Part shown: positions 8,296-18,300 of the stretch, piece after piece
Layout: each line of letters begins with the position of its first letter
Numbering within the stretch: position 1 is the stretch's first letter
The notes under the pieces: model-generated
What the model was told of the DNA's origin: nothing
Database searches by the model: none
Seen by the model: the letters and a program-made list of their open reading frames with translations, nothing else
Source of the DNA: Deltaproteobacteria bacterium
GTDB taxonomy: Bacteria > Desulfobacterota_D > UBA1144 > Nemesobacterales > UBA2774
Direction of reading: 5' to 3'
Length of the DNA stretch: 64,000 bases
Assembly: GCA_040223695.1 (NCBI GenBank)
Contig: JAVKFU010000019.1
Span: forward strand, 150,415 to 214,414
Translations under genes and position numbers: made by a program

Positions 8296-8898
8296 GTGAG
8301 CCTGAAGTTTGAGTTCTGGTATGACTTCGCCAGTACGTACTCTTATCTATCGGCGTCCAGAATCGAAGATATGGCCCGTGAGCGGGGTATCTCAGTCGAA
8401 TGGAAACCTTTTCTTCTGGGGCCGATATTCAAGGATCAGGGGTGGGATACGTCTCCGTTCAATATCTATACTGCCAAGGGAAATTACATGTGGCGGGATA
8501 TTGAGCGGCTCTCGGACAAGTACGGGATACCATTCACAAGGCCGTCTCAGTTTCCGAGGAACAGCGTTCTCGCCTCGAAGATCGCGCTCGTAGCCGGGCC
8601 CGAAGGATGGGGCAGCGAGATTTCAAAACTTATTTACAGTTACAATTTTGCCGAGGACAAAGATATTTCCGATAGTGAAATTTTAGCCTCCGCACTCAAT
8701 ATTCTGGGTAAGGAGCCGTCGACGATACTGCAAAGGGCGGTTTCCGGGGAAAACAAGGGCAGGCTCAGAGCGCAGACCCGGGAGGCGATTGACAGGGGCG
8801 TCTTCGGCGCGCCCAGCTTCGTTACGGGCGACGAGATTTTCTGGGGAAACGACCGGCTCGAGGACGCCCTGGACTGGCACGTGGAGCACGCGGCCTGA
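8296..8898 (+). CDS. DsbA-family 2-hydroxychromene-2-carboxylate isomerase-like protein
   Basis: The 200-residue protein begins with LKFEFWYDFASTYSYLSASR, the thioredoxin-fold start of the HCCA isomerase / kappa-class GST branch of the DsbA family. The CxxC of oxidoreductases is absent and the site reads FASTYS, as in the isomerases. Further landmarks are FTRPSQFPRNS and the C-terminal GVFGAPSFVTGDEIFWGNDRL (cis-Pro region). These are glutathione-dependent isomerases or transferases; the substrate cannot be read from sequence. GTG at 8296 has GAGAGG upstream and fits the domain start; ATG at 8272 is an alternative. Confidence 0.85.
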   Translation: MSLKFEFWYDFASTYSYLSASRIEDMARERGISVEWKPFLLGPIFKDQGWDTSPFNIYTAKGNYMWRDIERLSDKYGIPFTRPSQFPRNSVLASKIALVAGPEGWGSEISKLIYSYNFAEDKDISDSEILASALNILGKEPSTILQRAVSGENKGRLRAQTREAIDRGVFGAPSFVTGDEIFWGNDRLEDALDWHVEHAA

Positions 8899-9026
8899 AG
8901 GGAAATTCGTTTCCGCACACTATAATAAAAGAGTGTTTTAACAGCCGCTCCGAAGAGCACTCCGAAAAATTGACTCCCGATCATTTATACTTGGACAACT
9001 AAATATATTAAAATGGAAGAGTGAAA

Positions 9027-9941
9027 ATGTTTTCAAAAACTATCCGGCCTGTTTTTATTGGCCTCCTTATCTGCCTTCTCTATGCAGGGCATTTATCCCC
9101 GGCGCTTTCAGACAACAGCGGGAATTCCGGGAACAAGCATTTTCTCTGGAGGGTCAGCTCAGAGACAAACAATGTTTACATACTCGGCTCGCTCCACCTT
9201 CTGAATGAAAAGCATTACCCGCTGAGCGAAGTCTATGAAAACGCCTTTGACGATTCCCGGATTCTGGTTTTTGAAGTGGACCCCGGCGTCTTGGACGAAC
9301 CGGAGACCGCACGGATGATGCTGTCCAAGGCTACCCTCCCAAGGGATAAAACCCTCAGCGGAGTTCTGTCCGAGGAGACTTACACGCTGACCAAGGAGAA
9401 GCTTGGGGATATGGGGGTGAATATAATTATGTTCAGCAAGTCAAAGCCCTGGTTTATCGCGCTTACGGCGGGGATGTTGAAGCTGAAAAGCATGGGGCTC
9501 AATCCCGAATACGGCCTCGACAGATATTTTTACGACAGAGCAGCCGAAGAGGACAAAGAGGTTGTGGGGCTTGAAACCGCGGAGTATCAGGTTGATTTGC
9601 TGGCGTCAGTCGGGGGAGACAAGCAGGATGAATTGCTGCTTCAGACACTGACCGAGCTTGACCTTATGGAGGAGGAGATAAATAAATTAATCGCCGCCTG
9701 GAGCAGCGGCGACGACGAGCGGTTCGAAACGATAATCTTTAAGAGCTACGAGGGGTATCCCGAGATTTACGAGAGGCTTATAGTCGAAAGGAACAAAAAC
9801 TGGCTTCCCCGGATTGAGGAGTTTACAGGCGCGGGCGAGAATTATATGGTCGTGGTAGGGTCGGCGCACCTTGTCGGAAAGGACGGACTGATAAACCTGC
9901 TCAGAAAAAAGGGACATGAAGTCGAGCAGATGCAGGATTAG
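9027..9941 (+). CDS. TraB/GumN family exported protein
   Basis: A signal peptide (residues about 1-28, ending near SPALS) is followed by the TraB/GumN domain: NNVYILGSLHLLNEKHYPL with the GxxH-type motif, FEVDPGVLD, YGLDRYFYDRA, and the closing VVVGSAHLVGKDGLINLL. The paired GS(L/A)H motifs are thought to bind metal in this Tiki-like metalloprotease-related family. The bacterial role is not established. The product should be periplasmic or anchored to the membrane. ATG at 9027 is preferred over an in-frame GTG six bases earlier. Length (304) is usual for GumN-like proteins. Confidence 0.85.
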   Translation: MFSKTIRPVFIGLLICLLYAGHLSPALSDNSGNSGNKHFLWRVSSETNNVYILGSLHLLNEKHYPLSEVYENAFDDSRILVFEVDPGVLDEPETARMMLSKATLPRDKTLSGVLSEETYTLTKEKLGDMGVNIIMFSKSKPWFIALTAGMLKLKSMGLNPEYGLDRYFYDRAAEEDKEVVGLETAEYQVDLLASVGGDKQDELLLQTLTELDLMEEEINKLIAAWSSGDDERFETIIFKSYEGYPEIYERLIVERNKNWLPRIEEFTGAGENYMVVVGSAHLVGKDGLINLLRKKGHEVEQMQD

Positions 9942-9944
9942 AAG

Positions 9945-10226
9945 CTATGACGTTACTTTTACTCCCTTCCAGAAAGCGACATAATTCTTTATCGGGCCCG
10001 CGGCTTCTTTAGGCTCGGGATAGTACCAGGCCGCATCCTTTTTGGCGTCTCCGTTAACGACGACATCGTGGTAACCTGCCACTCCCTTCCAGGGGCACCT
10101 CGTATGAGTCCCGCTTTCCTCGAAAAATCCCTTTTTTATGCTCTCTGGCGGGAAATAATGATTTCCTTCGACGACAATCGTATCGCCACTTTCAGCAATA
10201 ACCGTTTCATTCCATATGGCTTTCAC
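9945..10226 (-). CDS. DUF427 family protein
   Basis: The 93-residue protein matches DUF427: KAIWNETVIAES at the start, VEGNHYFPPESI, then TRCPWKGVAGYHDV and AAWYYPEPKEAAGPIKNYVAF. The CPWKG-x-A-x-Y motif is diagnostic. These small beta-rich proteins have no proven function. The start codon is GTG at 10224-10226 with GGAG upstream. It converges on the TraB-like gene with only three bases between the stops. Confidence 0.92.
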   Translation of the reverse strand: MKAIWNETVIAESGDTIVVEGNHYFPPESIKKGFFEESGTHTRCPWKGVAGYHDVVVNGDAKKDAAWYYPEPKEAAGPIKNYVAFWKGVKVTS

Positions 10227-10418
10227 GATTTAAATCTCCTCAGCTTTAACACTTAACTTTTATTAAGTTTCTCATATTTGAATTGGTACACCTTTACTTT
10301 TAATATATGTAAAAGGGAATCAAAGATTTCGATGCAAAAGTGGTTCGATGGATTCTTAGGCATGCATCGATAAGCGGGATTAATCCTGATAGGTACGGAA
10401 GTACCGGGGGAACGATAA

Positions 10419-12353
10419 TTGGCGAGTAATACGGAATCCAATTTGCACACGCTCGACGAGGATGCCGCTCTCAGGATGATTATGGAGGGCACAGCCACCG
10501 AGACGGGGGAGCGGTTTTTCAGGGCGCTTGTTAAAAGCGTATCGAAAGCACTCGATACGAAGGGCGCCTGGGTTACGGAGTATCTCAAAGAATCAGAGCG
10601 GCTCAGGTCTTTCGCCTTCTGGTTTGACGGGGACTGGATAGAAGAGTGCGAGTACGATGTCAAGGGAACGCCTTGCCAAACCGTGATAGAGGAAGCCAGG
10701 CTCGTGCACATACCTGAGAATGTGGTAGCGCTCTATCCCGATGACCCGGATTTGGACCCTCAGGGGGCGGTAAGCTTTATGGGCGTACCGCTTACTGATA
10801 CCAACGGGGAGGTTCTCGGGCACCTTGCGGTTGTCGATTCAAAGCCGCTCCCGAAACTGCCAAAGGCGATAACAATATTTCGTATTTTCGCGGCAAGGGC
10901 CTGCGCGGAAATATTGCGGCTGCGCGCCGAGGCCGAAGTCCGCGAGCGGGAGAAAGAACTGGGGAGTCTTGTCGACAGCGCGATGGACGCAATTATAGAA
11001 TTAAACAATATGCTGGAAGTCAGCATGTTGAACCCTGCGGCGGAGAAGGTATTCCAGACGAAGATATCTGAAAATGAGCGGAGGAGTTTCCTTGAATTCC
11101 TCTCCGATGAAAGCGGAGAAAAGCTCAGAAATATTATAGGGGAGCTTGCGGTCCTTCCGGAGGGGCAGAGATATATATGGATTGCGGGCGGACTCGCGGG
11201 CAGGGAGGCAGGGGGCGGTACATTCAAGGCGGAAGCTACAATTTCCCAGTTCGAGATGCAGGGTAAAAGATTTTATACACTTATTCTGAGGAACATAAAC
11301 GAGAGACTGGAAGCGGAGAAAAGGATAAAGATGCTCTCCCGGGAAGCCGATTATCTGAGGGAGGAGATTAATTCACTCCAGAACTTCGGGGAGATTATAG
11401 GAAATTGCCCAGCCTTGTTGAAGGTATTGAGCAATATTAATAAGGTTGCGGGCACTGACGCTACGGTGCTGATTTCGGGAGAGACCGGTACGGGTAAGGA
11501 ACTAATCGCCAGGGCCATACATGCGGGGAGCGGAAGGAGGGATAAACCCTTAATAAAGGTCAACTGCGCCGCGATTCCCCGGGGGCTGATCGAGAGCGAA
11601 TTTTTCGGTCACGAAAAGGGGTCGTTTACAGGGGCGTCAGGTAAGAGGGAGGGGCGTTTTTCTCTGGCGGACGGCGGCACTATTTTCCTTGACGAGATAG
11701 GCGAGCTGCCGCTCGATCTTCAATCCAAGCTCCTCCGGGTGCTTCAGGAAGGGGAGTTCGAGCCTGTGGGCAGTTCAAAAACCAGAAAAGTGAATGTCAG
11801 GGTGCTGGCGGCGACAAACAGGGACCTTAATCGGGAGGTAAAAGAGGGGAAATTCCGGGAAGACCTGTACTACAGATTAAACGTATTCCCATTAACGGTG
11901 CCCCCTCTCAGGGAAAGGGGTGAAGATATCATAAAGCTTGCATCGGTCTTCGCGGAAAAGTTTGCGTCTAAGATCGGTATTTCGGTAAGACCCCTCACGC
12001 AGGACCAAATTGAGAGAATGATGGCTTACAGCTGGCCGGGCAACATACGCGAGCTACAAAACGTAATAGAGCGCGCCGTTATTACCGCTCAAGGGGGAGG
12101 GCTCAACCTGGACCAGGCGCTTCCGGTTACTTCACTAAATAGAGATTCGTCAGAAGAGCGTTCAAAAGCGGCTCCGGGAAAACGGGTCCTTACACAGAAG
12201 GAGCTTCAGGACCTGGAGAGGGAAAATATCATAGCCGCCCTCGAGAAAGCCAGCTGGAAGGTTTCAGGTGAAAAGGGCGCCGCCAGTCTGCTCGGTATTC
12301 CTCACACGACACTTAGCTCGCGTATCAAAGCCCTCGGAATTAAACGCCCGTAA
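10419..12353 (+). CDS. GAF-PAS sigma-54 enhancer-binding protein (FhlA/NorR-like)
   Basis: The 644-residue regulator has an N-terminal GAF domain (about 20-170), a PAS-like domain (about 185-300), a short coiled segment, an AAA+ sigma-54 interaction domain with Walker A GETGTGKE and Walker [12 protein letters not shown], and a C-terminal Fis-type helix-turn-helix ([20 protein letters not shown]). The sigma-54 contact loop reads GSFTGA rather than GAFTGA, a mild change. No receiver domain or partner kinase is present, so a ligand probably binds the GAF or PAS domain directly. Start is TTG at 10419 behind a GGGGG run. Targets are unknown; a possible -24/-12 site lies upstream of osmC at 14893-14907. 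Confidence 0.9.
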   Translation: MASNTESNLHTLDEDAALRMIMEGTATETGERFFRALVKSVSKALDTKGAWVTEYLKESERLRSFAFWFDGDWIEECEYDVKGTPCQTVIEEARLVHIPENVVALYPDDPDLDPQGAVSFMGVPLTDTNGEVLGHLAVVDSKPLPKLPKAITIFRIFAARACAEILRLRAEAEVREREKELGSLVDSAMDAIIELNNMLEVSMLNPAAEKVFQTKISENERRSFLEFLSDESGEKLRNIIGELAVLPEGQRYIWIAGGLAGREAGGGTFKAEATISQFEMQGKRFYTLILRNINERLEAEKRIKMLSREADYLREEINSLQNFGEIIGNCPALLKVLSNINKVAGTDATVLISGETGTGKELIARAIHAGSGRRDKPLIKVNCAAIPRGLIESEFFGHEKGSFTGASGKREGRFSLADGGTIFLDEIGELPLDLQSKLLRVLQEGEFEPVGSSKTRKVNVRVLAATNRDLNREVKEGKFREDLYYRLNVFPLTVPPLRERGEDIIKLASVFAEKFASKIGISVRPLTQDQIERMMAYSWPGNIRELQNVIERAVITAQGGGLNLDQALPVTSLNRDSSEERSKAAPGKRVLTQKELQDLERENIIAALEKASWKVSGEKGAASLLGIPHTTLSSRIKALGIKRP

Positions 12354-12368
12354 TAATGGTTCCTGTAT

Positions 12369-13343
12369 CTAAAATGACAAACGGATTCCTACTGCAAGCG
12401 GGTTCACACTATCTTCGCCGAACTCGTTTATAAGGGCATGTACCGCACGCCATCCGGTACAGTGGCCTGGAATTATAACCTGGAAATCGAACTCTTTCAG
12501 CGCCTTGATCGATTCTTCGATCAGCTCTTCATTCGGGTAGACAAGGTGAAGACCGCCCACCAGGGCGTAAAGCGGAATATCGGGGAAGAGCCTTTGTGCA
12601 TGTGTGCAGATATTAATTATCCCGGCATGTGAACACCCCGTGAATATGGCGAGTCCTTTTCCCTTCACATGGGCCGCCAGAAACCTTTCTTCCATTACGA
12701 GCGGATCGGGCTCCCAACTCCCCGAATCCCCCAACCTGACCTGGTTCTCGAGTCCCTTCTCAAAACTTTCGCGGGGAATTTCACCGCTTAGATAAAACAT
12801 ATCGTCAATAATTCTTTCCGCCATCTCCGACTTTTTTATTTGCAATCCTGCCCGCTCCAACGCTTCCGGTGAATGCACGTCCTGGAGCGGGAGGATCGTG
12901 CCGTCCTGAAGCCGGTCTCCGCGTTTTACGAACGCGCCCGGATGGACGTGAAGCGGTACCCGTTTTCCTCCGTTCCGGGCGCGGATTAGCCTTGCCGCCC
13001 TTGTTAGACCCTCTGAATGGTCGAAGTGGCCGTGAGTTAGAACGATAGCCTCTACGCAGCCAAAATCGAATCCCGTTTTAAGGCCGTTTCTCTCGAGTGT
13101 ATCGGAGTCCGGGCCCCCATCGAAAAGTACTGTGCGCGCTTCGCTGCCGAGACGGGCCGTAACTGCGAGACAGAGTCCGTGCTGAGCCAGACAAAGCGAT
13201 TGTCCCGCCATCTCATTCATCCCCGCATCCATCAGAACACTAAGCTCCGAGGTAATGTGCGCGGGTCTCGTTGACAGCATGTCTGCCGTATTATCGACAA
13301 GGGCATTAACGGTTAGGCCGTCTAGTTGTTTCATTTCTCTCAC
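12369..13343 (-). CDS. Metallo-beta-lactamase fold hydrolase (DHPPS-like)
   Basis: The 324-residue protein contains the metal-binding motif IVLTHGHFDHSEGL near residue 102 and further MBL landmarks (FDGGPDSDTLERN, FTGCSHAGI, IIPGHCTGW). This arrangement matches the group annotated as 7,8-dihydropterin-6-methyl-4-(beta-ribofuranosyl)-aminobenzene-5'-phosphate synthase-like in archaea and bacteria, with GCSHAGI as a hallmark. The physiological substrate in bacteria is not known. It is the last gene of a three-gene minus-strand set (osmC, methyltransferase, this gene), 49 bases after the methyltransferase stop, so a shared transcript is likely. Confidence 0.82.
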   Translation of the reverse strand: MREMKQLDGLTVNALVDNTADMLSTRPAHITSELSVLMDAGMNEMAGQSLCLAQHGLCLAVTARLGSEARTVLFDGGPDSDTLERNGLKTGFDFGCVEAIVLTHGHFDHSEGLTRAARLIRARNGGKRVPLHVHPGAFVKRGDRLQDGTILPLQDVHSPEALERAGLQIKKSEMAERIIDDMFYLSGEIPRESFEKGLENQVRLGDSGSWEPDPLVMEERFLAAHVKGKGLAIFTGCSHAGIINICTHAQRLFPDIPLYALVGGLHLVYPNEELIEESIKALKEFDFQVIIPGHCTGWRAVHALINEFGEDSVNPLAVGIRLSF

Positions 13344-13392
13344 AAATGCGATATAAGAGCTATTTTAGCCTCAACCGGGCTAATCCCATAAT

Positions 13393-14181
13393 TCACGCTT
13401 TTCTTGCAAAGAAGTTCACGCCCTGAACGTACAGGTCTTTGGACACCTTCGCTTCAGCCGATGTATTTTTAAAACAATCGAAGCGCTCAGTTATCTCACA
13501 GTCGGAGAGCCCCGCCGAAGAAGCTATTTCCGGGAGCTCCAGTTCGGTCAAAGCGCCTCCTATACAGGCTGCCCAGAGGTCGGGGTTGCTCCTCGCGTCC
13601 ATTTTAAGCTCCCTCTGCACGACGACGTCGCCCATGAACAATCTGCCTCCGGGTTTGAGCACACGGTGGATTTCCTTGAATACCTTTTCCTTATCGGGAG
13701 CTAGGTTTACGACGCCGTTTGAAATGACCACGTCTATGCTATCGTCATCGACGGGGAGGTCCTCGAATAAGCCTTCTCTAATTTCAACAATTTCCGAAAG
13801 ACACGCTTTCTTCGCCGCCATCGTTGCGCAGTCGCGCATGGCTTCGGTCATGTCGACTCCTATCGCTTTTCCCGTGGGCCCTACCTTTTTCGCAGCGAGC
13901 AACAGATCCATCCCCGCCCCGCAAGCGTGATCGAGCACGGTCTGGCCCGCTTCGATCGGGCCTATCCTGTGAGGATTGGCCACCCCCGCGAAGCGCGCGG
14001 TGCTCTCCTCCGGAAGCTCTCTCAGCTCATCGAGATCGTAGTGGAGGTATCCGCTCGCGTACTCGGGCCCCCGGTGGAAATGAAACTCGCCGCCGGGCTC
14101 CCGCGCCACACGCTCGTATGTTTCATGTACCCTTTCCCTTAAATATTTAACGTCGAATCCTGCCGGACATTTAACTGCCAT
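13393..14181 (-). CDS. SAM-dependent methyltransferase, ArsM-like
   Basis: The 262-residue class I methyltransferase has a SAM-binding motif VLDHACGAGMDLLLAA (about residue 85) and an ArsM-style core: ISNGVVNLAPDKEKVF, HRVLKPGGRLFMGDV and LWAACIGGALTELEL. ArsM enzymes methylate arsenite using conserved cysteines. One equivalent is present (ACIGGAL), but the cysteine usually found in the SNCVxNL motif is Gly here, so arsenic methylation is uncertain. An arsenic- or small-thiol-related substrate is still possible. ATG is at 14181 after AGGAG. It lies between osmC and an MBL hydrolase; a perfect hairpin separates it from osmC. Confidence 0.72.
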   Translation of the reverse strand: MAVKCPAGFDVKYLRERVHETYERVAREPGGEFHFHRGPEYASGYLHYDLDELRELPEESTARFAGVANPHRIGPIEAGQTVLDHACGAGMDLLLAAKKVGPTGKAIGVDMTEAMRDCATMAAKKACLSEIVEIREGLFEDLPVDDDSIDVVISNGVVNLAPDKEKVFKEIHRVLKPGGRLFMGDVVVQRELKMDARSNPDLWAACIGGALTELELPEIASSAGLSDCEITERFDCFKNTSAEAKVSKDLYVQGVNFFARKA

Positions 14182-14207
14182 TTTTTCTCTCCTTTTATGT
14201 TTTTTAC

Positions 14208-14249
14208 CGGCACATCATGCCCCTTATTATTGCGGGGCATGATGTGCCG
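14208..14249. repeat. Perfect 16-bp inverted repeat between osmC and the methyltransferase
   Basis: CGGCACATCATGCCCC (14208-14223) pairs perfectly with GGGGCATGATGTGCCG (14234-14249) around a 10-base loop. In the direction of transcription (minus) the hairpin is followed by A-rich, not T-rich, sequence, so it is not an ordinary intrinsic terminator. It may stabilise or process the operon transcript and set different protein levels, or bind a regulator as DNA. Confidence 0.85.
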
Positions 14250-14255
14250 CCTAAA

Positions 14256-14837
14256 TTAGACTTCTAACGTTACGTTTACGGGCACCGGATTGCTCACTAT
14301 ATCAAAAACGGGGGAGTGTCCGGTGGCAAACTCAACAAGCTCCTCTATTTCTTCCCTTGTAGCGTCTGCTTTCACTTTTACAGAAACCCTTATTTCCTCG
14401 TAACCGTTTCTCCGGGCGCCCGGCAACGCGAGGAGACCGCGCAGATCGAGATCGCCCTCAAATCCGGTTTCCACGTTATGAATCTTAATACCCCTCGCCG
14501 CGGCGTGATAAACCAGGGTTGTAGTTATGCATCCCGCTAACCCGTGCAGAACCTGCTCCACAGGGTTCGCGCCCTTGTCCTCTCCGAGGAGAAGCGGGGG
14601 TTCATCGTTGTCCATGACAAACGGTTCTTCCCTTGTGTTTTCCTGAAGGGCACCGTAAAAACTATCTATGTGTGATCTGTTGTGACCACCCATAATCCAT
14701 TTGTTGGAGTTACGGAATTTAAATCTAGCTATCTCCGCATTCCCCTTAATTACTTCTATGGTGTCGAATAGCTTCGTAACGTTGACACCGTTTAAAACTG
14801 TTTCCTGTGAACTGTTTACCGCTGTTCGTTCTGACAT
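14256..14837 (-). CDS. OsmC family protein
   Basis: The 193-residue protein matches the OsmC/YhfA fold: PLLLGEDKGANPVEQVLHGL and a catalytic-type cysteine in GLAGCITTTLVYHAAARG, near residue 110. A C-terminal stretch ATREEIEELVEFATGHSPVFD contains a TGHSPVF where classical OsmC has a second cysteine (usually CPV). The resolving cysteine is therefore absent and peroxidase activity by the Ohr mechanism is doubtful. A redox or acyl-thiol role is possible. It heads an operon with the methyltransferase and MBL genes. A possible sigma-54 promoter lies about 55 bases upstream. Confidence 0.85.
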   Translation of the reverse strand: MSERTAVNSSQETVLNGVNVTKLFDTIEVIKGNAEIARFKFRNSNKWIMGGHNRSHIDSFYGALQENTREEPFVMDNDEPPLLLGEDKGANPVEQVLHGLAGCITTTLVYHAAARGIKIHNVETGFEGDLDLRGLLALPGARRNGYEEIRVSVKVKADATREEIEELVEFATGHSPVFDIVSNPVPVNVTLEV

Positions 14838-14892
14838 TTGTATTACCTCCTATTTTTAGTTTTTTGCTGCCGAGAACTTACTTGCTTTAGAA

Positions 14893-14907
14893 GCACAGGG
14901 TGTGCCA
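14893..14907 (-). promoter_or_regulatory. Possible sigma-54 promoter upstream of osmC
   Basis: The minus strand reads TGGCACA-N4-GTGC. The -24 element is consensus and the invariant GG and GC dinucleotides have the required spacing, but the -12 element has G where TTGC has its first T. The site is 56 bases upstream of the osmC ATG. A solo sigma-54 activator is encoded nearby at 10419-12353. One mismatch in the -12 element keeps this tentative. Confidence 0.4.
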
Positions 14908-15376
14908 ATTTAGTTTTATTGGTGATAATTGAGTTGTATCAGGTAGTTATGAGGATTTAATGAAGGGTGCGTAATTTATGAGATTTCGTGAATAACGAGA
15001 TGTCGTAAAGAGAATTAACGATTTTTCGTGAAATTTATAAATTATAGTGTCGGTAGGGTGCTGTGAATTCGTTGAAGTAACCGCAGCGGCAGCAAAAATG
15101 CAGGTAAAGTGCAGCCACTACAGCCGCTCGGACTCCGAATGCTTAGCTCCACTTTTTATTTTACAGCAGAACGTACTATTTCTTCAGAGCGCTTCTTACT
15201 ATTCAGAATTGAGTAAAACAGCGGTTTGAAGTATAATGGCTATCGTCGGTATTTATCTAAATTTTGGTTCCCTATTAATTGATCAGGAAAATGCGGTTTT
15301 TATACTGGTGCTATACTTGGATAAAAGTGCCTGCAGACTCTGGCATTTAGTAACAAAAAGATCGGAGGTTCTCTTT
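14908..15376. other. Divergent intergenic region osmC / multicopper oxidase
   Basis: About 470 AT-rich bases separate the two divergent transcription units. The oxidase reading frame stays open upstream to 15236, but that stretch has no ribosome-binding site and does not look like protein. No RNA gene, repeat or clear promoter is evident; regulatory elements for the oxidase are presumably here. Confidence 0.4.
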
Positions 15377-18300
15377 ATGTCCTTTAGTAAACCGGAGAGC
15401 AATCTTGCTCTTCTACAGAACAACAATAGGGAGACAATTCAATATGTGCCTGCAAAGCGCCGAAGCAGCTTAGCAACAATTGTTTTTGCTGCCGTAATTG
15501 CGGCATTGTCCCTGGGATTCTTCGGAACAGAGTCCCGCGCGGTAGACTTCCCCGAGGCACGCTGCCCCGCGCAACCGAGTGACGACGCATTCCTACCCTG
15601 CGGCGAGACGTTTCTTATGCAGCCGGGGGTCGGGAGCAGCCTTGTGCCGTACAGGGGACAGTCACTCCCCAGCGACGGACCCTTACTCGATCTCCTCTCG
15701 GAGGCGCGCTCCGTCCGCTCGGAGAACGGTCTGCTCGAATCCACATTTACGCTTACATCCGGCACTGCTGATAATCCGATGATGGTCGGCTCGAAGCCCT
15801 ATAAGGTAATAACGTACAGCGGTCCCTCACGTCTTGGAGGCGTGGTGACCTCATACAACAGCCTCTTTCCCAACCCCACTCTCATTGCCGAGCCGGGCGA
15901 CACAATCAGGCTTAATATACTGGATGAGCGTCTTCCGGAAGAAAAGCTCCAGGACACATCCCAGTCCTGGGACCCGACACACCCCGTGCCGAAGAATTCG
16001 AACATACACTATCACGGGCTCCTCGTTAGCCCGACAGGAAATGGTGACAACGTGTATCGGTCCTTTCTTCCGGGAGGGGATTACGTATCGGAAATCAACA
16101 TACCGGAAAACCACGACCGCGGAGTCAACTGGTATCATCCCCATTTTCATAGATCAACGGCAACCCAGGTATACGGAGGTTTGGCTGGTATTTTGCAGGT
16201 CGGCAATGTGGTTGACACAGATAAACGGTCGGTTTACGGCGGGTTTGCGCAGAGGATACTCGTTCTGAACGGTATGGCACTGGCAGAAAGTAAAAAGAAC
16301 GCCGGAATGTTTGAAATCGGTCCTACAGGAATCGGCACAAGCCCACATTTTACCGATCCTGATCCTTCCGCGGCGCAGGGTAGTCCCAGCGACGCTCCAA
16401 ATTATGCCCCGACCTATTTTGTAAACGGTCAGGTGAATCCTATCATAGAGATGCGACCCGGTGAAACCCAGGTCTGGACCCTTGCCAATGTGAGTCCTTT
16501 CTCTGCTTATTCACTGGGGATATTTCAAATTGGAAGTAACGGCGCGGTAGATCCGAACGGGCCTCTTTTTAAGAGCGTTATGATAGCGCAGGATGGTAAC
16601 GATCATTTTACTCCCGTCCGCACTTACTTCACTAAACAGCGTGATATAAATAAAGATACATATGTTGCTCCCGGTGAGAGGATTACCTGGGCTATCACCG
16701 CGCCCGCTGAGCCCGGTGACTACTATCTGGCAAACGTAAAAGACTCGGCATACACGAATCTGGTATCGAATCTTCCTGCTATGCTTACATTCGAGCCGCC
16801 CGCATCGTATGTGCCTTCTGTGATAATGGCTACTGTGCGGGTAAAGGGCGAACCCGTTGATACCCCCGCTCCCACAGTGGAGGCTGAATATCCCCCCGAG
16901 GATTTCGATGCCGAGCCCGAGGTTACAAGAAATATATCTTTTGACTTCGATGAGCATAATCTCAGAGGCCGTATAAACTTCGGTTATTTCCCTGATGTAG
17001 CAATGCCGCAGAGCTATTCGGGTGATTATGAAAGGTGGGTGATTTCCACTTTCTCACAGGTATCGCATCCTTTTCACATACATCAGGGGCAGTTCGTGAT
17101 TGAAAAGATCGAATACTTTGAGGATCAGGAACTTACAAAGCTCAGGACTGACCTGCCGCAAAACCCGGTTATCAACGATGTACCCAGGGACATTGATACA
17201 TTCGCTTTTCCCGGACGAAGCAAGACTTACATTAAGCTAAAGGCGTCTAATTTTGTCGGTAAGTTCGTCATGCACTGTCACCTGCTGCTTCATGAAGATA
17301 GCGGTATGATGGTGACGGTGAGGGTATTGCCCCCTAGAGAGGCTTCGTTAACAGCTATTGGCGCTCAATCGGGCAATGCTCCTGAAGTTAGTCTCGCTCA
17401 TGCGACAACCGGCCAGAATGCGGGTTCGTTCATGGCATATGAGGAAAGCTACAAGGGGGGCGTAGATGCCGAAGCAGGGCATATGCTGGGAGTGGAACAT
17501 ATAGGCAGAAGTGAGTACAAGTCACACGTCGTTACGGCCAAAAGATCTGGCAAACCTTTGATCAGGGTGTTTGACCATAAGCAAAATAATGCCCCTCTTA
17601 TCGAATTTGTTCCGTTTGACGGAAAGGGCGACGGGAGTAGTATTGCCCTCGGGGATGTGGACGGAGACAGCGTAAAAGAGATTATTGTCGGCTCCGGAAG
17701 GGGACTGGAGCCCAGGGTTGCCTTATATAAAATAAAAACCTCTTCGGACGGCTCACTCAAGGCGGAGTTTCTGTATGATACGCCGGTTCTTGACGAGACC
17801 TACAAAAACGCCGGTGTGCATGTTGCTTCAGGCGATGTCGACGGGGATAACTGGGACGATATAGTCGTTTCAAACGGCCCCGGGTCTGAGAACAGGGTAA
17901 TGGTCATGAGCGGACAGCTTCTTTCCAGAGGCGAGAAGCCCGAGGAAACAGTGGTGTTGGATGACACCGGCATCATTCCCGGTAAACAAGGTCTGAACAT
18001 CACGGCCGAAAACCTCGCAGGCGGTTATTTTATGTATCCGCCTATCACCAATGTAGGCATGAATCCGCCTGCTCCGAACCCTTACCGAGCGCTTATCGCC
18101 GTCACACCGTCAGTCGAGACCGAGAACCCGGCAGTTACGCTGTTTTACTATATGGGCGGCGGCGGTCATAGCCATGGTCCCTATGCCGAACACGGAGTTC
18201 TCCGCATAGTAAAGGAATTCACGCCTTTTCCCGGAGAAAAATCTCCTGAGGACGGACTCGATATTACAACTGCGCTTACGCTCGTTGCCGACCACAACAA

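Noticed and set aside
14209..14223. Possible sigma-54 promoter in the left arm of the osmC hairpin (GGCAC ... TGC)
   Set aside because: The GG and GC dinucleotides are eight bases apart instead of ten, and the site lies inside an inverted repeat.
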